Shown: positions 26,200-35,206, numbered from the stretch's first letter. The stretch is 64,000 nucleotides of DNA from JAJECS01 sp965198185 (GCA_965198185.1 CBDAOU010000001.1:1054001-1118000); one strand, 5' to 3'. Notes: a model not told the origin generated them from the sequence alone. Numbers and translations: made by a program.

Positions 26200-26466
26200 G
26201 TGCACGGAGTGCTGACCCGGCACATCGAGTTGAAGGCACATGACCGCGGTGCGGGTCCCAAGAGTTTCCGGGGCCACGACCACGACCAGTGGAAAAACTT
26301 CAAGAACTTGCCCAATCTCATCTACACCAACGGCCTCGAATGGACACACTTGCACACCGGGAAAGCGCGTGCGCCTCAGCGGCGACCCGACGTCCGACGG
26401 GGCCAGTGCGGTCACGATGGCCGACGTGCCAGCCTGACACGCCCCGACCTGCGCATACGGATTTAG
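26200..26466 (+). pseudogene. Fragment of a restriction/N6-methylase-type gene
   Basis: The 814-base space 25760-26573 has no intact gene. In one frame, from about 26200 to 26350, it reads RHIELKAHDRGAGPKSFRGHD, then QWKNFKNLPNLIYTNGLEW. This closely resembles the N-terminal region of large restriction-methylase proteins, where (V)ELKAPxxGA ... GHDxxQWxxFxxLPNLxYTDGxEW is usual. Flanking sequence in the same and other frames is broken by stops. I read it as a decayed remnant of an R-M gene. A search of the 150-base stretch against protein families would settle it. Confidence 0.5.
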
Positions 26467-26573
26467 TGCCGGGTCGCACGGCCGTGGGTAAGCTTGCTTT
26501 CACTGCCTCACCGATCCAAAGCCGCCGAAGGTCGGGAATCCGGTGTCAAGGCGGCAGCGCCAGAGAGGGACAT

Positions 26574-28829
26574 ATGACGCAAGTAGAAAGCATCAGTGAG
26601 AGTATGGAGGACGCCCACGTCGAGGAGCGCAAAAAGCTGGAACGGGTACTCCACTGCATTGAGGCTGAACAGATCAGGTTGGAGAAGCTCGGCCATACAC
26701 CAACTGCGGATCGGGCTGCCGCCGCCGCCCTTCGAACGCAGTTCGAGAAAGACCAGATTGATCTGACATCGGCCTTAGAGCAGCCATATTTTGGCCGCAT
26801 TGACTTTGTAGATGTTAGCAATACAGAATCTGAATCCGAGATGAGAATAGTCTACATCGGACCGCATTCAATTCGCGGCATGGACTGCACCGGTGGCTCG
26901 ACTATATTACACCAACGACTCCGGTTATAAAGTTCTACAAGACGGAATAAGAATTAGGGAAGATCGATATATACATGTCAGGGTAGATCTGAAGAGATTT
27001 CTGCGGATTCACAATCAGCAACTTATCGAGCTGAATGACCTTTATCGAAGAGCACTCCCCACACCCACCAAAGCCGGAACATCGGCTCTTGCCGAGGTGC
27101 TGAGCAGCACAGGCGGCGAGGAAGCGCAGCTACAGGTCATCATCGAGACTATTGAGCCGGACCAATACGAGGCCATTGCCAACCAGGAAGACCCGGCGCT
27201 CATCGTGCAGGGCGCTCCCGGCAGCGGCAAGTCGGAGATCGGCCTTCACCGTATCGCCTATCTACTGTCACCCTTCAACGACATCGATGCAACAAAGCGG
27301 CCCGCGCCAGAGACGACTCTTTTCATCGGGCCTTCAAAGGCATTCCTGGACTATGCCGGCGATGTGCTGCCCACGCTGGGTGTACGGCAACGTGTGCGAC
27401 AGATTACCTTTCAGGATTGGCTTCGAGATCAGCAAACAGCGCAGCTTCGGATTCGCAGGGTTGGCAGTGACATTTGGAATGTCTGCTGCAACGCGGTGAA
27501 TTGAAAAACTTCAACGAACGAGTCGAGTCATTCAAAGGATCGCTTGCGATGGCCGATGCGCTGGATAAGCACGTCGGCAATTTGACGAAGTCGATCAGAA
27601 GGAAGTGCCGAAGTATCTCGTCAGGGTCTATCGAGTTGGACTATGCGATTCGCGTCGATGTGACGCGTGAAGACATAGGCCAAAGTGTCAAGGCCGCACT
27701 CGCTGACTCGTATGGGAGAGCCGGATTGAATAGTCGACGACAGACTTTCCTTCGGCTCGTGGCGAGACAAATCCTGGCCAGAGCCTTCTCTGGCAAACGA
27801 GTTTCCACCGATGATGCGGAGCGGCAACAACGCGCCGCAGAAAGCTGGGTAGCTGAATGGTGCGCCGAGGCTTGGCCGCGCTTTGACGCGCGAACGGAAT
27901 ACGCAGCAGCCATGGAGGATTCGGAAACGTTGCGCCGTATGCCCCGCACTAGCCTGTCCTCGGAGGAAGCTCAGGCCCTACGCGAGTCGGCCCGTCGGAT
28001 GCTGGACAAGGGCATCCAAGACTCGGATATCGGCGCAGTGACCTACCTTGACCATCTTCTGAACGGGACCATCGGTCGCCGTTACCGGCACATCGTGGTC
28101 GATGAAGCCCAAGATATCTCACCGATCGAATTCAAACTGCTAAGCTTTGCCTCCACGAATAACTGGTTCACGGTGCTCGGGGACACGGCGCAACGGCTCA
28201 CCCCGTACCGAGGCATTCACCAGTGGCGGGCGCTGGACCGCGTGTTGGGTCGGGCCGACACCCGGGTGCAGTACGCCCAATTGTCATACCGGGCCAACAA
28301 ATACATCACGCGCTTCAACAATCGAATCCTCCGACTGTTCGAAAAGAATCTGCCCGCGCCAACACCCTTCGACCGAGAAGGATCTCGTGTCGAGTATCAC
28401 CGGCACTCCAACAATTTCGGAATGTACCGATGCGTCGTCAATGATCTGGAACAGGTCCGTTCGCTGCCAGATATGGCCGGCGCCCGCATTGCCATTCTGG
28501 CCCGCGACCCCAGGAATCTGAATAGGTTCCGCGACTACTGCACCGCCTCCGGGCAACATGACGTGGTGCTGATCGGACAGGATCGCCATAGCACGGCTCG
28601 AACCGTGCTGGCCCGCATCCCGGACGTACGCGGGCTGGAGTATGATGCAGTCATTGTATTGGGAGTCAATGAATCCTTTAGCGACGCCCTCTTCAATCAG
28701 AAGATGCTCTATCTGGCCACTACGAGAGCCAAGCACTATCTGGCCATCCACTGGTCAGGGACGATCTCACCTATCCTTAAGCGTATCTGGTCGGGGGGAG
28801 TAAGAGAGATCGACCGTCGGAACCGTTAG
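26574..28829 (+). pseudogene. HelD-like superfamily 1 helicase, two frameshifts
   Basis: Three consecutive frames build one HelD/UvrD-like ATPase of about 750 residues, the kind that recycles RNA polymerase or unwinds DNA. Segment 1 (26574 to about 26888) has the N-terminal coiled coil and PYFGRIDF ... YIGPHSIRGMD. Segment 2 (about 26889-27470) has VARLYYTND and Walker A GAPGSGKSE. Segment 3 (about 27475-28829) has VVDEAQDISPIEF, VLGDTAQRL, GLEYDAVIVLG and MLYLATTRAKHYLAIHW. The frame breaks fall between conserved motifs. GC is clearly lower than the neighbours, which suggests lateral acquisition. It could be intact if both breaks are read errors. Confidence 0.8.
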
Positions 28830-28966
28830 AAGAGCAATATAACGACTTCATCGCTATGGCATTCGAGCTGACGCAGCCACCAAATCAAGAACGCCAAGCG
28901 CCAAATGTTGAACGTGATGCAACTCGCAGAAGCAGGTATGGGCAGACGGGGTTGGGGTAGCGCGGG

Positions 28967-29371
28967 CTAGAGCTCGAACGCTTTGAGTTGAATGCGCGTC
29001 CGCTGCGGAGCACCGTGGATGATGCGCAGCGCATAGTGGCGTTTGCGCGGCTGAGCCCTGAGCCGTTCAAGAAAGTCATCGAGCACGTAGCTGAGTGCCC
29101 TCAGTTGCTCGCGACTGCTCATCATTCCCTTTGGGCGGTATACCCAGAGCGTCCGCACCGCATGCGCCAATAGCAGCTTCTTGTGTTCCCGTTTCGCGTT
29201 GTCGTCGGCGTGAATCCAGACCGCATGGCGATCCCCCATCCACGGGATCAGTTTGTCGTCGGTGACGCGCCGTACGCCTTGGAACTCGTCGATCTCGCTA
29301 ACCAGTGCTACGCGAAACCCAACCTTGCGAAGTGCCCGCCCCACGTTTGGACTTAGTGACTCGTCAACCAC
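28967..29371 (-). CDS. PIN-like (DUF5615-type) putative toxin
   Basis: This protein of about 134 residues starts with VDESLSPNVGRALRKVGF, the beta-alpha opening with the first acidic residues typical of DUF5615/Mut7-C-type PIN-like nucleases. WMGDRHAVWIHADD lies at about residue 45, in the position of the second acidic pair. The start is probably GTG 29371, though the frame is open further upstream (EPLLVVDES). It follows the DUF433-like gene by 34 bases, the usual antitoxin-then-toxin order. Activity as an RNase toxin is inferred from family and context. Confidence 0.72.
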   Translation of the reverse strand: MVDESLSPNVGRALRKVGFRVALVSEIDEFQGVRRVTDDKLIPWMGDRHAVWIHADDNAKREHKKLLLAHAVRTLWVYRPKGMMSSREQLRALSYVLDDFLERLRAQPRKRHYALRIIHGAPQRTRIQLKAFEL

Positions 29372-29405
29372 GAGCAGCGGTTCGCCGCCAGGTTCCAGCA
29401 GGCTG

Positions 29406-30071
29406 TCAGGCGGCGACTTTTTCCTCCCATGCCAGGGCAGCCGTCAACTCGTCCTGCGTAAGCCCATACGACTGCATCACCAGCCACTCCGGGTCCCCAC
29501 CGCGCACCAGGCCCCAGACTGCGCGGGTCGGAATCCGCGTGTCCCTGATGCAGGGCTCGCCAAACTGAACGGCAGGCTCGAGTACCACGTAGGGACGTGG
29601 TTCCCAACTTCTGGCAACTTTGTCTTCGAAACGTAATCCGCTGACCGGAATGAGGTACTCCCGCAGCATCTCCATGGCCAGCTGCCCGTATCTGCTAGCG
29701 GCGATGAGCTTGTCGCCCAACTCTGTGAGTACATCCGAACGCTCAGTCCACAGTTGCTCCGTCGCAAACGGACGCTGATGTTCGGTGCGGTCACGGAGCC
29801 ACTCCTCGGCGGCGTGAATCTTTGGCCAGGACACGCCGGCTGCGCGCAGCGCGGCAATCACTCGCATGGAGATCAAGTCTTCGAATGCGACGGTCAAGCC
29901 GCGGCCAGGGACTATCGCAAGGTCCGGATGCACTAGCCCCTTGCGCACCCAGCGGATCAGGTGTCGCGACGTAACCGGATATGCCTCATTGGCACCGCGG
30001 GCGGCAAGCAGGTAGCGGGCCGCGGTCGGCGCGTCGTAGATGCCCTCGTAGGCTACGTGCATAGGCGGCAC
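29406..30071 (-). CDS. DUF433/MerR-like antitoxin
   Basis: This 221-residue protein has an N-terminal winged-helix-like DNA-binding part (SRHLIRWVRKGLVHPD at about 36-51, MerR-like) and a C-terminal DUF433 domain (FGEPCIRDTRIPTRAVWGLVRGG, then YGLTQDELTAALAWEE). DUF433 proteins commonly precede PIN-like toxins and serve as antitoxins that repress their own operon. The gene lies just upstream of the PIN-like gene. The combination with a long HTH half is less common than the stand-alone 80-residue DUF433. Confidence 0.78.
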   Translation of the reverse strand: MPPMHVAYEGIYDAPTAARYLLAARGANEAYPVTSRHLIRWVRKGLVHPDLAIVPGRGLTVAFEDLISMRVIAALRAAGVSWPKIHAAEEWLRDRTEHQRPFATEQLWTERSDVLTELGDKLIAASRYGQLAMEMLREYLIPVSGLRFEDKVARSWEPRPYVVLEPAVQFGEPCIRDTRIPTRAVWGLVRGGDPEWLVMQSYGLTQDELTAALAWEEKVAA

Positions 30072-30252
30072 GATTGCACCTGAGGTCCAGTGCCTGACAA
30101 CTTGAGCAGGGTGGTGGACATCACCTTTCCGCCAGCGTCCATGCCCCAGAGCGCATGCTGAATTGGCGACGCTACGACCTTACCAGCCAGCGGACAGTGC
30201 TTGGATTCCGCCCGTGGACAACACGACTGCCCGACGGGAATGCCACGGTCCG

Positions 30253-30305
30253 GGGCGTCAGGAACGCCCGTGATGCGCTAGCAGCGCACGTACGTCGTGC
30301 GCTGC
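30253..30305. other. Two tandem hairpins upstream of the pterin dehydratase
   Basis: In the 317-base gene-free stretch 30072-30388, GGGCGT/ACGCCC (30253-30269, 5-base loop) is followed by GCAGCGCACG-TACGT-CGTGCGCTGC (30281-30305), a perfect 10-bp stem. A GCAATTGC palindrome follows at once. Neither has a U-run. It could be a leader RNA of the dehydratase or a scar at the edge of the accessory block. Nothing else is visible in this gap. Confidence 0.5.
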
Positions 30306-30388
30306 CCCCGGCCGCAATTGCCGCACGGCTTGGCGGGGCCTGCCGGGGCGGCGACACTGGGGAGCCGAGACTTGCCGGGAGAAGGCAC

Positions 30389-30673
30389 ATGGCGGTGATT
30401 GCCGACGCCGAGATCGCGCAGCGGCTGCTCAACCATCCGGGATGGGCGTATCAGGACGGTGCGCTGGTGAAGAAGTTCGAGTTGCCGGGGTTCATGGACG
30501 TGGTGCGGCTGGTCAACGATATCGCCGGTCCGGCCGAGGCCGCCGATCATCATCCGGACATGTTCATCAACTACCGCCGCATCACCTTCACGCTGGTGAC
30601 GCACGACGCGGGCGGGGTGACGGAGAAGGACTTTGCGCTGCTGGAGGAGATCGAGAAGGCCGCGGCGGCGTAG
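30389..30673 (+). CDS. phhB: 4a-hydroxytetrahydrobiopterin dehydratase
   Basis: This 94-residue pterin-4a-carbinolamine dehydratase matches the family length and its conserved helix-strand core: FMDVVRLVNDIAGPAEAADHHPDMFINYRRITFTLVTHDAGGVT (given here as one continuous region, residues about 35-78, with the catalytic AADHHPD in the centre). It recycles oxidised pterin cofactor. No aromatic amino acid hydroxylase is nearby, so a moonlighting or molybdopterin-related role is possible. It starts at ATG 30389 after GAAGG. Confidence 0.88.
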   Translation: MAVIADAEIAQRLLNHPGWAYQDGALVKKFELPGFMDVVRLVNDIAGPAEAADHHPDMFINYRRITFTLVTHDAGGVTEKDFALLEEIEKAAAA

Positions 30674-30863
30674 CTCGGAGCCGAACGCCCGAAGGCCGCG
30701 GCCCCACGGCCGGCGGCTCATCGCCGCGTGTCTCGCCGCCGTGCTGGCACTCACGCCGCTGGCGGCTTGCGGGATGTCGGTGGGCGACGAGCAACCTCCA
30801 CAAGCCCTACCGGGGCTAGCTGGCCCACAGGGTCCGTTCGCCCCTTCGCCAGGCTCGACGTGA
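30633..30863 (+). pseudogene. Truncated small lipoprotein reading frame
   Basis: A frame overlapping the end of phhB gives a typical lipoprotein signal peptide (RRLIAACLAAVLALTPLAACG, lipobox LAAC with Cys at about 30769) but only about 30 residues after it. It ends inside a copy of the intergenic repeat at 30813-30848. No good start codon precedes the signal peptide outside phhB. It looks like the 5' end of a lipoprotein gene cut off by the repeat. Confidence 0.4.
30813..30848. repeat. Intergenic repeat copy 1 (GGGCTAGCTGG ... GGGTCCGTTCGCCCCTTCG)
   Basis: GGGCTAGCTGG (30813-30823) and a 19-base block beginning GGGTCCGTTCG (30830-30848) both recur, in the same order and orientation, at 31650-31704. 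The two copies bracket the broken methyltransferase gene. The wording belongs to the CCGTTCGCCC(T)TCGAC family of dispersed repeats common in GC-rich bacteria. Confidence 0.65.
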
Positions 30864-30942
30864 CCCCGAGCTCGCCGCGGACAGCTCATCCGACAGGTTT
30901 CGCGTGTGGGACAGCTGTTAACCCGGCTTGCGAGCACCACAC

Positions 30943-31664
30943 CTACGCCTCCGGCCACGCGACCCCGCGCCATGACGAAGTACTGCTCGGTCGTGGCGAC
31001 CTCGACCTGATCGCACACCAGGCCAAAGAGAAACCGCAGATCGAGCGGCGACCAATAGATCTTCCAGATATCAAAGACGCTGCCGTCCTTGAGGTTCCGG
31101 CGTTGCTGCTGGACCTTCGACCCCACGACTTGCTGCCCGTGGTGGCCGCTGGTGCGGCTTTGACGCGAGTCGAGCAGCCAGAGCTCACCCCCGGGCCGCA
31201 CGACGCGCCGCGCCTCGCGCATGAACTCGACGGCCCGGCTCACCGGCACATGGCTGAGCCAGAATCCGAAGAAGCACGCATCGACGGCGCCGTCGGCGAC
31301 CGGCAAACGGTAGGCGTCGGCCCGACAGCGCTCAACGGTATCCGAGGGACCGGCAATGCACCGAGCACGGGCGATCATCTCGGGGGCGTAGTCGGTGGCG
31401 ATCACGCGATTGCGCTGGGCCAGACGGCGCGTCCACCAGCCGGTGCCGGCTGCCACTTCAAGGACCGTTTGGTCCCTGAGCGGCTCGATGAATCGCTCCA
31501 GCTCGCCGAGCTCGCCGGCCCAGACCGCGTCCGGCTCGGGACCGTGCTTGTAGCTCCCGAGACGGCGATACCAGTCCTCGAACTCATCGGCGCGGGCGCG
31601 GTAGTAGTCGCGCGTCTCGGCCTCGACCTGCGCGCGTCGGGGGATAGTCGGGCTAGCTGGTCAT
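30943..31664 (-). pseudogene. Class I SAM-dependent methyltransferase with damaged ends
   Basis: The core frame is a methyltransferase: TRDYYRARADEFEDWYRR, motif I VLEVAAGTGWWTRRLA, ATDYAPEMIARAR, FGFWLSHVP, RVVRPGGELWLLDSR and EQYFVMARG. No standard start precedes the core in its own frame. An ATG at 31664 is one frame off and hits a TAG after three codons. At the 3' end the core frame runs on through antisense sequence, while the natural-looking stop (WPEA at 30943) is in another frame. Two small indels would explain this. The gene lies between two repeat copies. Confidence 0.6.
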
Positions 31665-31766
31665 GGTTCACAGGCGAGGGGCTGCGGGTCCGTTCGCCCC
31701 TTCGGTACTCAGGGCAGGCTCTGCGCTTGTCGAAGGGCGTGGTTCGACAAGCTCACCACGAACGGG
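31650..31766. repeat. Intergenic repeat copy 2, extended form
   Basis: This contains GGGCTAGCTGG (31650-31660), the 19-base block from GGGTCCGTTCG (31686-31704), then CTCAGGGC, CTTGTCGAAGGGC and GTTCGACAAGCTCACC ... GAACGGG up to 31766. The last part can fold on the first (CCGTTCG with CGAACGG), so the unit is an imperfect palindrome of about 80 bases. It fills the space between the threonine aldolase and the methyltransferase. Confidence 0.65.
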
Positions 31767-31780
31767 AGGCCAATCATCGC

Positions 31781-32842
31781 TCATGCGCTAGCGTCCGCCA
31801 GTTCAGCCGCCACGTCGCAAATCACGTCGCCGGCGTAGCGCACGTCCGCCTCGCTCACTTGATGGTGCGTGACGGCGCGGCAGCTCGGGGTTCCCTCAAA
31901 GCCAATGACGCGTACCCCGCGATCCTCAACGCGTTGGGCGAACTCGACCGACGTCGCCATGGCCGGGTCCACGTCGAAGAAGACGATGTTGGTCTCGAGA
32001 TCGTCCAGCTCGACGGTGAGGCCCGGCGCATCGCTCACGATCTCGGCGAGGAGTCGCGCGTTGGCGTGGTCCTGGGTGAGCTTGGGCGGCGTCTCCTCGA
32101 GGGCGACGAGACCCGCCGCGGCAATCACGCCCGCCTGCCGCATGCCTCCGCCCAGCATCTTTCGCACGCGCCGGGCCTCGTGGATGAACGCCTCGGACCC
32201 GACCAGGAGCGACCCGACCGGCGCGCCGAGTCCCTTGGAAAGGCAGAACTGCACGCTGTCGGCTTCCCTGGCGAGGTCGCTGACCGGCGTGTTGAGCGCC
32301 GCGGCGGCATTGAAGATGCGCGCGCCGTCCACGTGGACCAGCAAGCCGTGCGCGCGGGCGGCGCGCCCTATCTCGGCCATGGCTTCGGGGGTGATGCACA
32401 CGCCTCCCGCGCCGTTATGGGTGTTCTCCACGCACACCAGTCGCGAGGTGGCCAGGTGCACGTCCCGCGGCTTGACCGCCGACTCGATGAGCTCGGCGGT
32501 GAGCACGCCGCGCGGGGCGCGCACGGTGGTCATGGTGACGCCCGCCAACGAGGCCCAGCCGCCGACCTCCCACATCACCAGGTGGGCCCGTTCTTCGGCG
32601 ATCACGTCGTCCCGCGGGCGGCAGTGGGTGATGAGCGCGCAGGCGTTGCCCTGCGTGCCGCTGGTCACGAACAGCGCGGCCGGCTTGTCGAACAGCTCGG
32701 CGACGTACTCCTCGAGCTGGTTGACGGTGGGGTCCTCGCGGGACACGTCGTCGCCCACCTCGGCCTGGGCCATCGCCCGGCGCATGGAGTCGGTGGGCAG
32801 CGTCATGGTGTCGCTGCGCAGCTCGATAGGTCCCCGGGTCAT
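31781..32842 (-). CDS. ltaE: Low-specificity L-threonine aldolase
   Basis: This 353-residue PLP enzyme of the beta-eliminating lyase family splits L-threonine/allo-threonine into glycine and acetaldehyde. It shows the N-terminal LRSDTMTLPT, FVTSGTQGN, ENTHNGAGG, the PLP-side VDGARIFNAA (171-180) and the Schiff-base lysine in LSKGLGAPVGS (Lys203). ATG 32842 was chosen because MTRGPIELRSDT matches the family start; an upstream in-frame start at 32866 exists. It stands alone, 57 bases from the HypE-like gene. Confidence 0.9.
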   Translation of the reverse strand: MTRGPIELRSDTMTLPTDSMRRAMAQAEVGDDVSREDPTVNQLEEYVAELFDKPAALFVTSGTQGNACALITHCRPRDDVIAEERAHLVMWEVGGWASLAGVTMTTVRAPRGVLTAELIESAVKPRDVHLATSRLVCVENTHNGAGGVCITPEAMAEIGRAARAHGLLVHVDGARIFNAAAALNTPVSDLAREADSVQFCLSKGLGAPVGSLLVGSEAFIHEARRVRKMLGGGMRQAGVIAAAGLVALEETPPKLTQDHANARLLAEIVSDAPGLTVELDDLETNIVFFDVDPAMATSVEFAQRVEDRGVRVIGFEGTPSCRAVTHHQVSEADVRYAGDVICDVAAELADASA

Positions 32843-32899
32843 CGGTCCTCGCGAATTCGGCGCCACGGCTCGGCGACGCCGATCGTAGCTCGCGGCAAG

Positions 32900-33919
32900 C
32901 TAGATCGATTCGAGATAGCGCGCCAGCTCGTCGCGGGCGAACGTGGGCAGCGGGGTCGCGGCGCCGTCCGCGGCAAATGTCGTTCCGGCGTCGCGGTCCA
33001 CGATCCACCCGATGCGCGCCGCGTCGACGTCGGCGCGCCGCAGCCTGGCGACGGCGCGATCGGCGGCGGCGGGGTCGACCACGGCCACCAGAGCGCCGGA
33101 CGCGATGAGTCCGAGCGGTTCGAGGCCCAGGGCGTCGCAGATGACCCGACACTCGGGGTAGACGGGGATTGCCGCTCGGTTGATCGCCAGACCCACACAC
33201 GCGGCCTCGGCAAGCTCGTGCAACGCCGTGACCACGCCGCCTTCGGTCGGATCGTGCATGGCGTGCACGGAGGCTCGTTCCTGCAACAGGATTTCGGCGG
33301 CACGGCGCACCGCGATGCCCGGGTGTCGGCGCAGCTCAGCGGCGGCAGCGATGACCTCCGGCGCGACCCCGCGTGCCCGCAGCGCCGGCGCATGCTCCTC
33401 GGCCAGGATGGCCGTGCCCTCGATGGCGACCCCGCCGGTGAGGATGACCGCGTCGCCGACGCGCGCGCCCGACGTTCGCACGACGCCATCCCTGGGCACC
33501 GTGCCCAGCAGGCAGCCGATGGCCATGGGGCGGTCCAAGCCCACGGTGATCTCCGTGTGTCCGCCAACCAGCGCCACGTCGCGCGCTCGCGCCGCCTGCA
33601 CGAGGTCGTCCAGAAGCTCGCGCGCGCCGTCCGCGTCGATGCCTTCCGGCAGCAGCAGCGTGGCCACCAGCCAGCGGGGGCGCGCGCCGGTGGTGACGAG
33701 GTCGTTCTCGTTGACCGCGAGCAAATCGTGGGCAAGTTGGGCACTGCCGAAGGTGATCGGGTCGGACGCGGCGACGAGGAGCTCATCGCCGCCGAGATCC
33801 AGCACGGCGGCGTCTTCCCCAACAGCCGCACCGAGGACCACGTCGGGCGGCGGGGCGGGCACCCCACGCAGAAACTGGCGGAGCAGCTCGGGCGGCAGCT
33901 TGCCGGCGGGAAGGTTCAC
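32900..33919 (-). CDS. AIR synthase-related / HypE-like protein
   Basis: This 339-residue member of the PurM/HypE/SelD/ThiL ATP-binding superfamily has AAVGEDAAVLDLGG (about 31-44), DPITFG, NENDLVTTGARPRWLVATLLLP, LVGGHTEITVG, ILTGGVAIEGTAILA and the C-terminal MHDPTEGGVVTALHELAEA. It lacks the SelD-type N-terminal Gly-Cys/Sec motif, and no hydrogenase genes are present. It is therefore the generic HypE-like version found in many Chloroflexota and archaea, with unknown substrate. Confidence 0.8.
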   Translation of the reverse strand: MNLPAGKLPPELLRQFLRGVPAPPPDVVLGAAVGEDAAVLDLGGDELLVAASDPITFGSAQLAHDLLAVNENDLVTTGARPRWLVATLLLPEGIDADGARELLDDLVQAARARDVALVGGHTEITVGLDRPMAIGCLLGTVPRDGVVRTSGARVGDAVILTGGVAIEGTAILAEEHAPALRARGVAPEVIAAAAELRRHPGIAVRRAAEILLQERASVHAMHDPTEGGVVTALHELAEAACVGLAINRAAIPVYPECRVICDALGLEPLGLIASGALVAVVDPAAADRAVARLRRADVDAARIGWIVDRDAGTTFAADGAATPLPTFARDELARYLESI

Positions 33920-33960
33920 GGCCGACCGCCGCGAGCGCTAGGATTCGGCAGGGGGAACCC

Positions 33961-35181
33961 ATGCGCGATGCCCAACGGACCGGCGCGGGGGGCGCCATGG
34001 CGGAGGAGCCCGCGGCGCCGGCGCACGACACCCGTCAGAGTGCGCGCCTTCGCGAGGCGCTGGTTCAGAAGCTGGCGCATGAGGCCACGTTACGCGATCC
34101 CCGCATCATCGCCGCTCTGCGAGCCGTTCCGCGGCACGTATTCGTGCCGGAAGCCTCCGTCGAACATTCGTACCAGGACACGGTGGTGCCGGTGAAGTAT
34201 GCCGACGACGAATTGCTGAGCACCCTTTCCCAGCCGTCCGCGATCGTGGTGATGCTGGAGCAGTTGCAGGTTGGCGAGGGCATGCGCGTGCTGGAGATCG
34301 GCACCGGCACCGGATACAACGCCGCGCTGCTGGCGGAACTGGTGGGACCGAGCGGCCGCGTGACCACAATGGACATCGACGACGACCTGACCCGGCGCGC
34401 CCGCCAGGCGCTGCGCCGGGTCGGCTACGGGGCGGTGAACGTCCACACGAGCGATGGGTTCTACGGCGCCGCGGAATGGGCTCCGTACGACCGGATCGAG
34501 CTGAGCGCGGCGACGCCGGTCATCTCGCCGTCATGGACCGAGCAGCTCGTCGACGGCGGGTTGCTGGTGGGTCCCATGAACGTCAAGGGGCTGCCGTTCC
34601 TCACGCCGGCGTTTCGCAAGCACGGGATGCGTTTGGTCGCCGAGTCGATGCGGGCGTGCAGCTTTCTATCGCTGCGCGGGTCCGCCGCGGCCGCCAGCGC
34701 CACGTTTCGATTGCCGGTGCGGCCCAAGCTGCGATTCGTTTGGGAATCGCCGGACGAGTTTCCCGCGGGCGTATTGACGCGCGTGTTTCGCCACAAGCGC
34801 CAGGTGCGCGACGAAGTGTCCATTGCCTGGGGGGCGGCGGCCTACGTGCTGCTGACGAATAGCGACGCATTCGTGACCGAAGCCAGTGACGGCCGCGTGC
34901 GCGGCATCGCGCTGCTGGACCGCAAATCCGAGTCGCTGGCGAGCATCATGACGTCGAGCGACGGTTGGGGCACGGCGGGCGTCGTGGTCTACGGCGGCGA
35001 CGGCGCCCACACGCGACTGGCCGCGTCGATCGACGCCTGGGCCAAGCGCGGACGCCCGGGCGTCGAGGCGCTGCAACTGACGGCGGTGCCCTCCCCGGGG
35101 CCCGAGCGGCTCGGACCCGGCGAATACCTGGTCCGAAAGCCCTATTACGACCTGATTGCTAGCTACGACACGCCGCGCTAG
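33961..35181 (+). CDS. pcm: Protein-L-isoaspartate O-methyltransferase with C-terminal extension
   Basis: This 406-residue protein has, in its first 240 residues or so, a PCMT domain that repairs isoaspartyl damage with SAM: VPRHVFVP (56-63), the substrate segment STLSQPSAIVVML (87-99), motif I LEIGTGTGYN (111-120) and DGGLLVGPM. About 160 further residues form a second, less conserved domain (from about 245), as in several actinobacterial and Chloroflexota homologues. It starts with ATG 33961; a second ATG at 33997 is possible. The orientation is divergent from the HypE-like gene, 41 bases away. Confidence 0.87.
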   Translation: MRDAQRTGAGGAMAEEPAAPAHDTRQSARLREALVQKLAHEATLRDPRIIAALRAVPRHVFVPEASVEHSYQDTVVPVKYADDELLSTLSQPSAIVVMLEQLQVGEGMRVLEIGTGTGYNAALLAELVGPSGRVTTMDIDDDLTRRARQALRRVGYGAVNVHTSDGFYGAAEWAPYDRIELSAATPVISPSWTEQLVDGGLLVGPMNVKGLPFLTPAFRKHGMRLVAESMRACSFLSLRGSAAAASATFRLPVRPKLRFVWESPDEFPAGVLTRVFRHKRQVRDEVSIAWGAAAYVLLTNSDAFVTEASDGRVRGIALLDRKSESLASIMTSSDGWGTAGVVVYGGDGAHTRLAASIDAWAKRGRPGVEALQLTAVPSPGPERLGPGEYLVRKPYYDLIASYDTPR

Positions 35182-35206
35182 CGCGCCCGATACCGCGAGG
35201 TGGCGG

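Noticed and set aside
30278..30942. C-terminal extension of the methyltransferase through the phhB region
   Set aside because: The extension is antisense to phhB and the lipoprotein frame and has no protein-like features; a frameshift near the natural stop at 30943 is simpler.
32900..33919. SelD (selenophosphate synthase), which would support the selenoprotein call
   Set aside because: It belongs to the same superfamily, but the SelD N-terminal Gly-Cys/Sec-type motif is absent; it fits the HypE-like group.
30728..34195. A rightward open frame of 1155 codons
   Set aside because: It runs antisense to the methyltransferase, threonine aldolase and HypE-like genes, has no domain, and has the Arg/His/Gly-rich composition of a shadow frame in GC-rich DNA.
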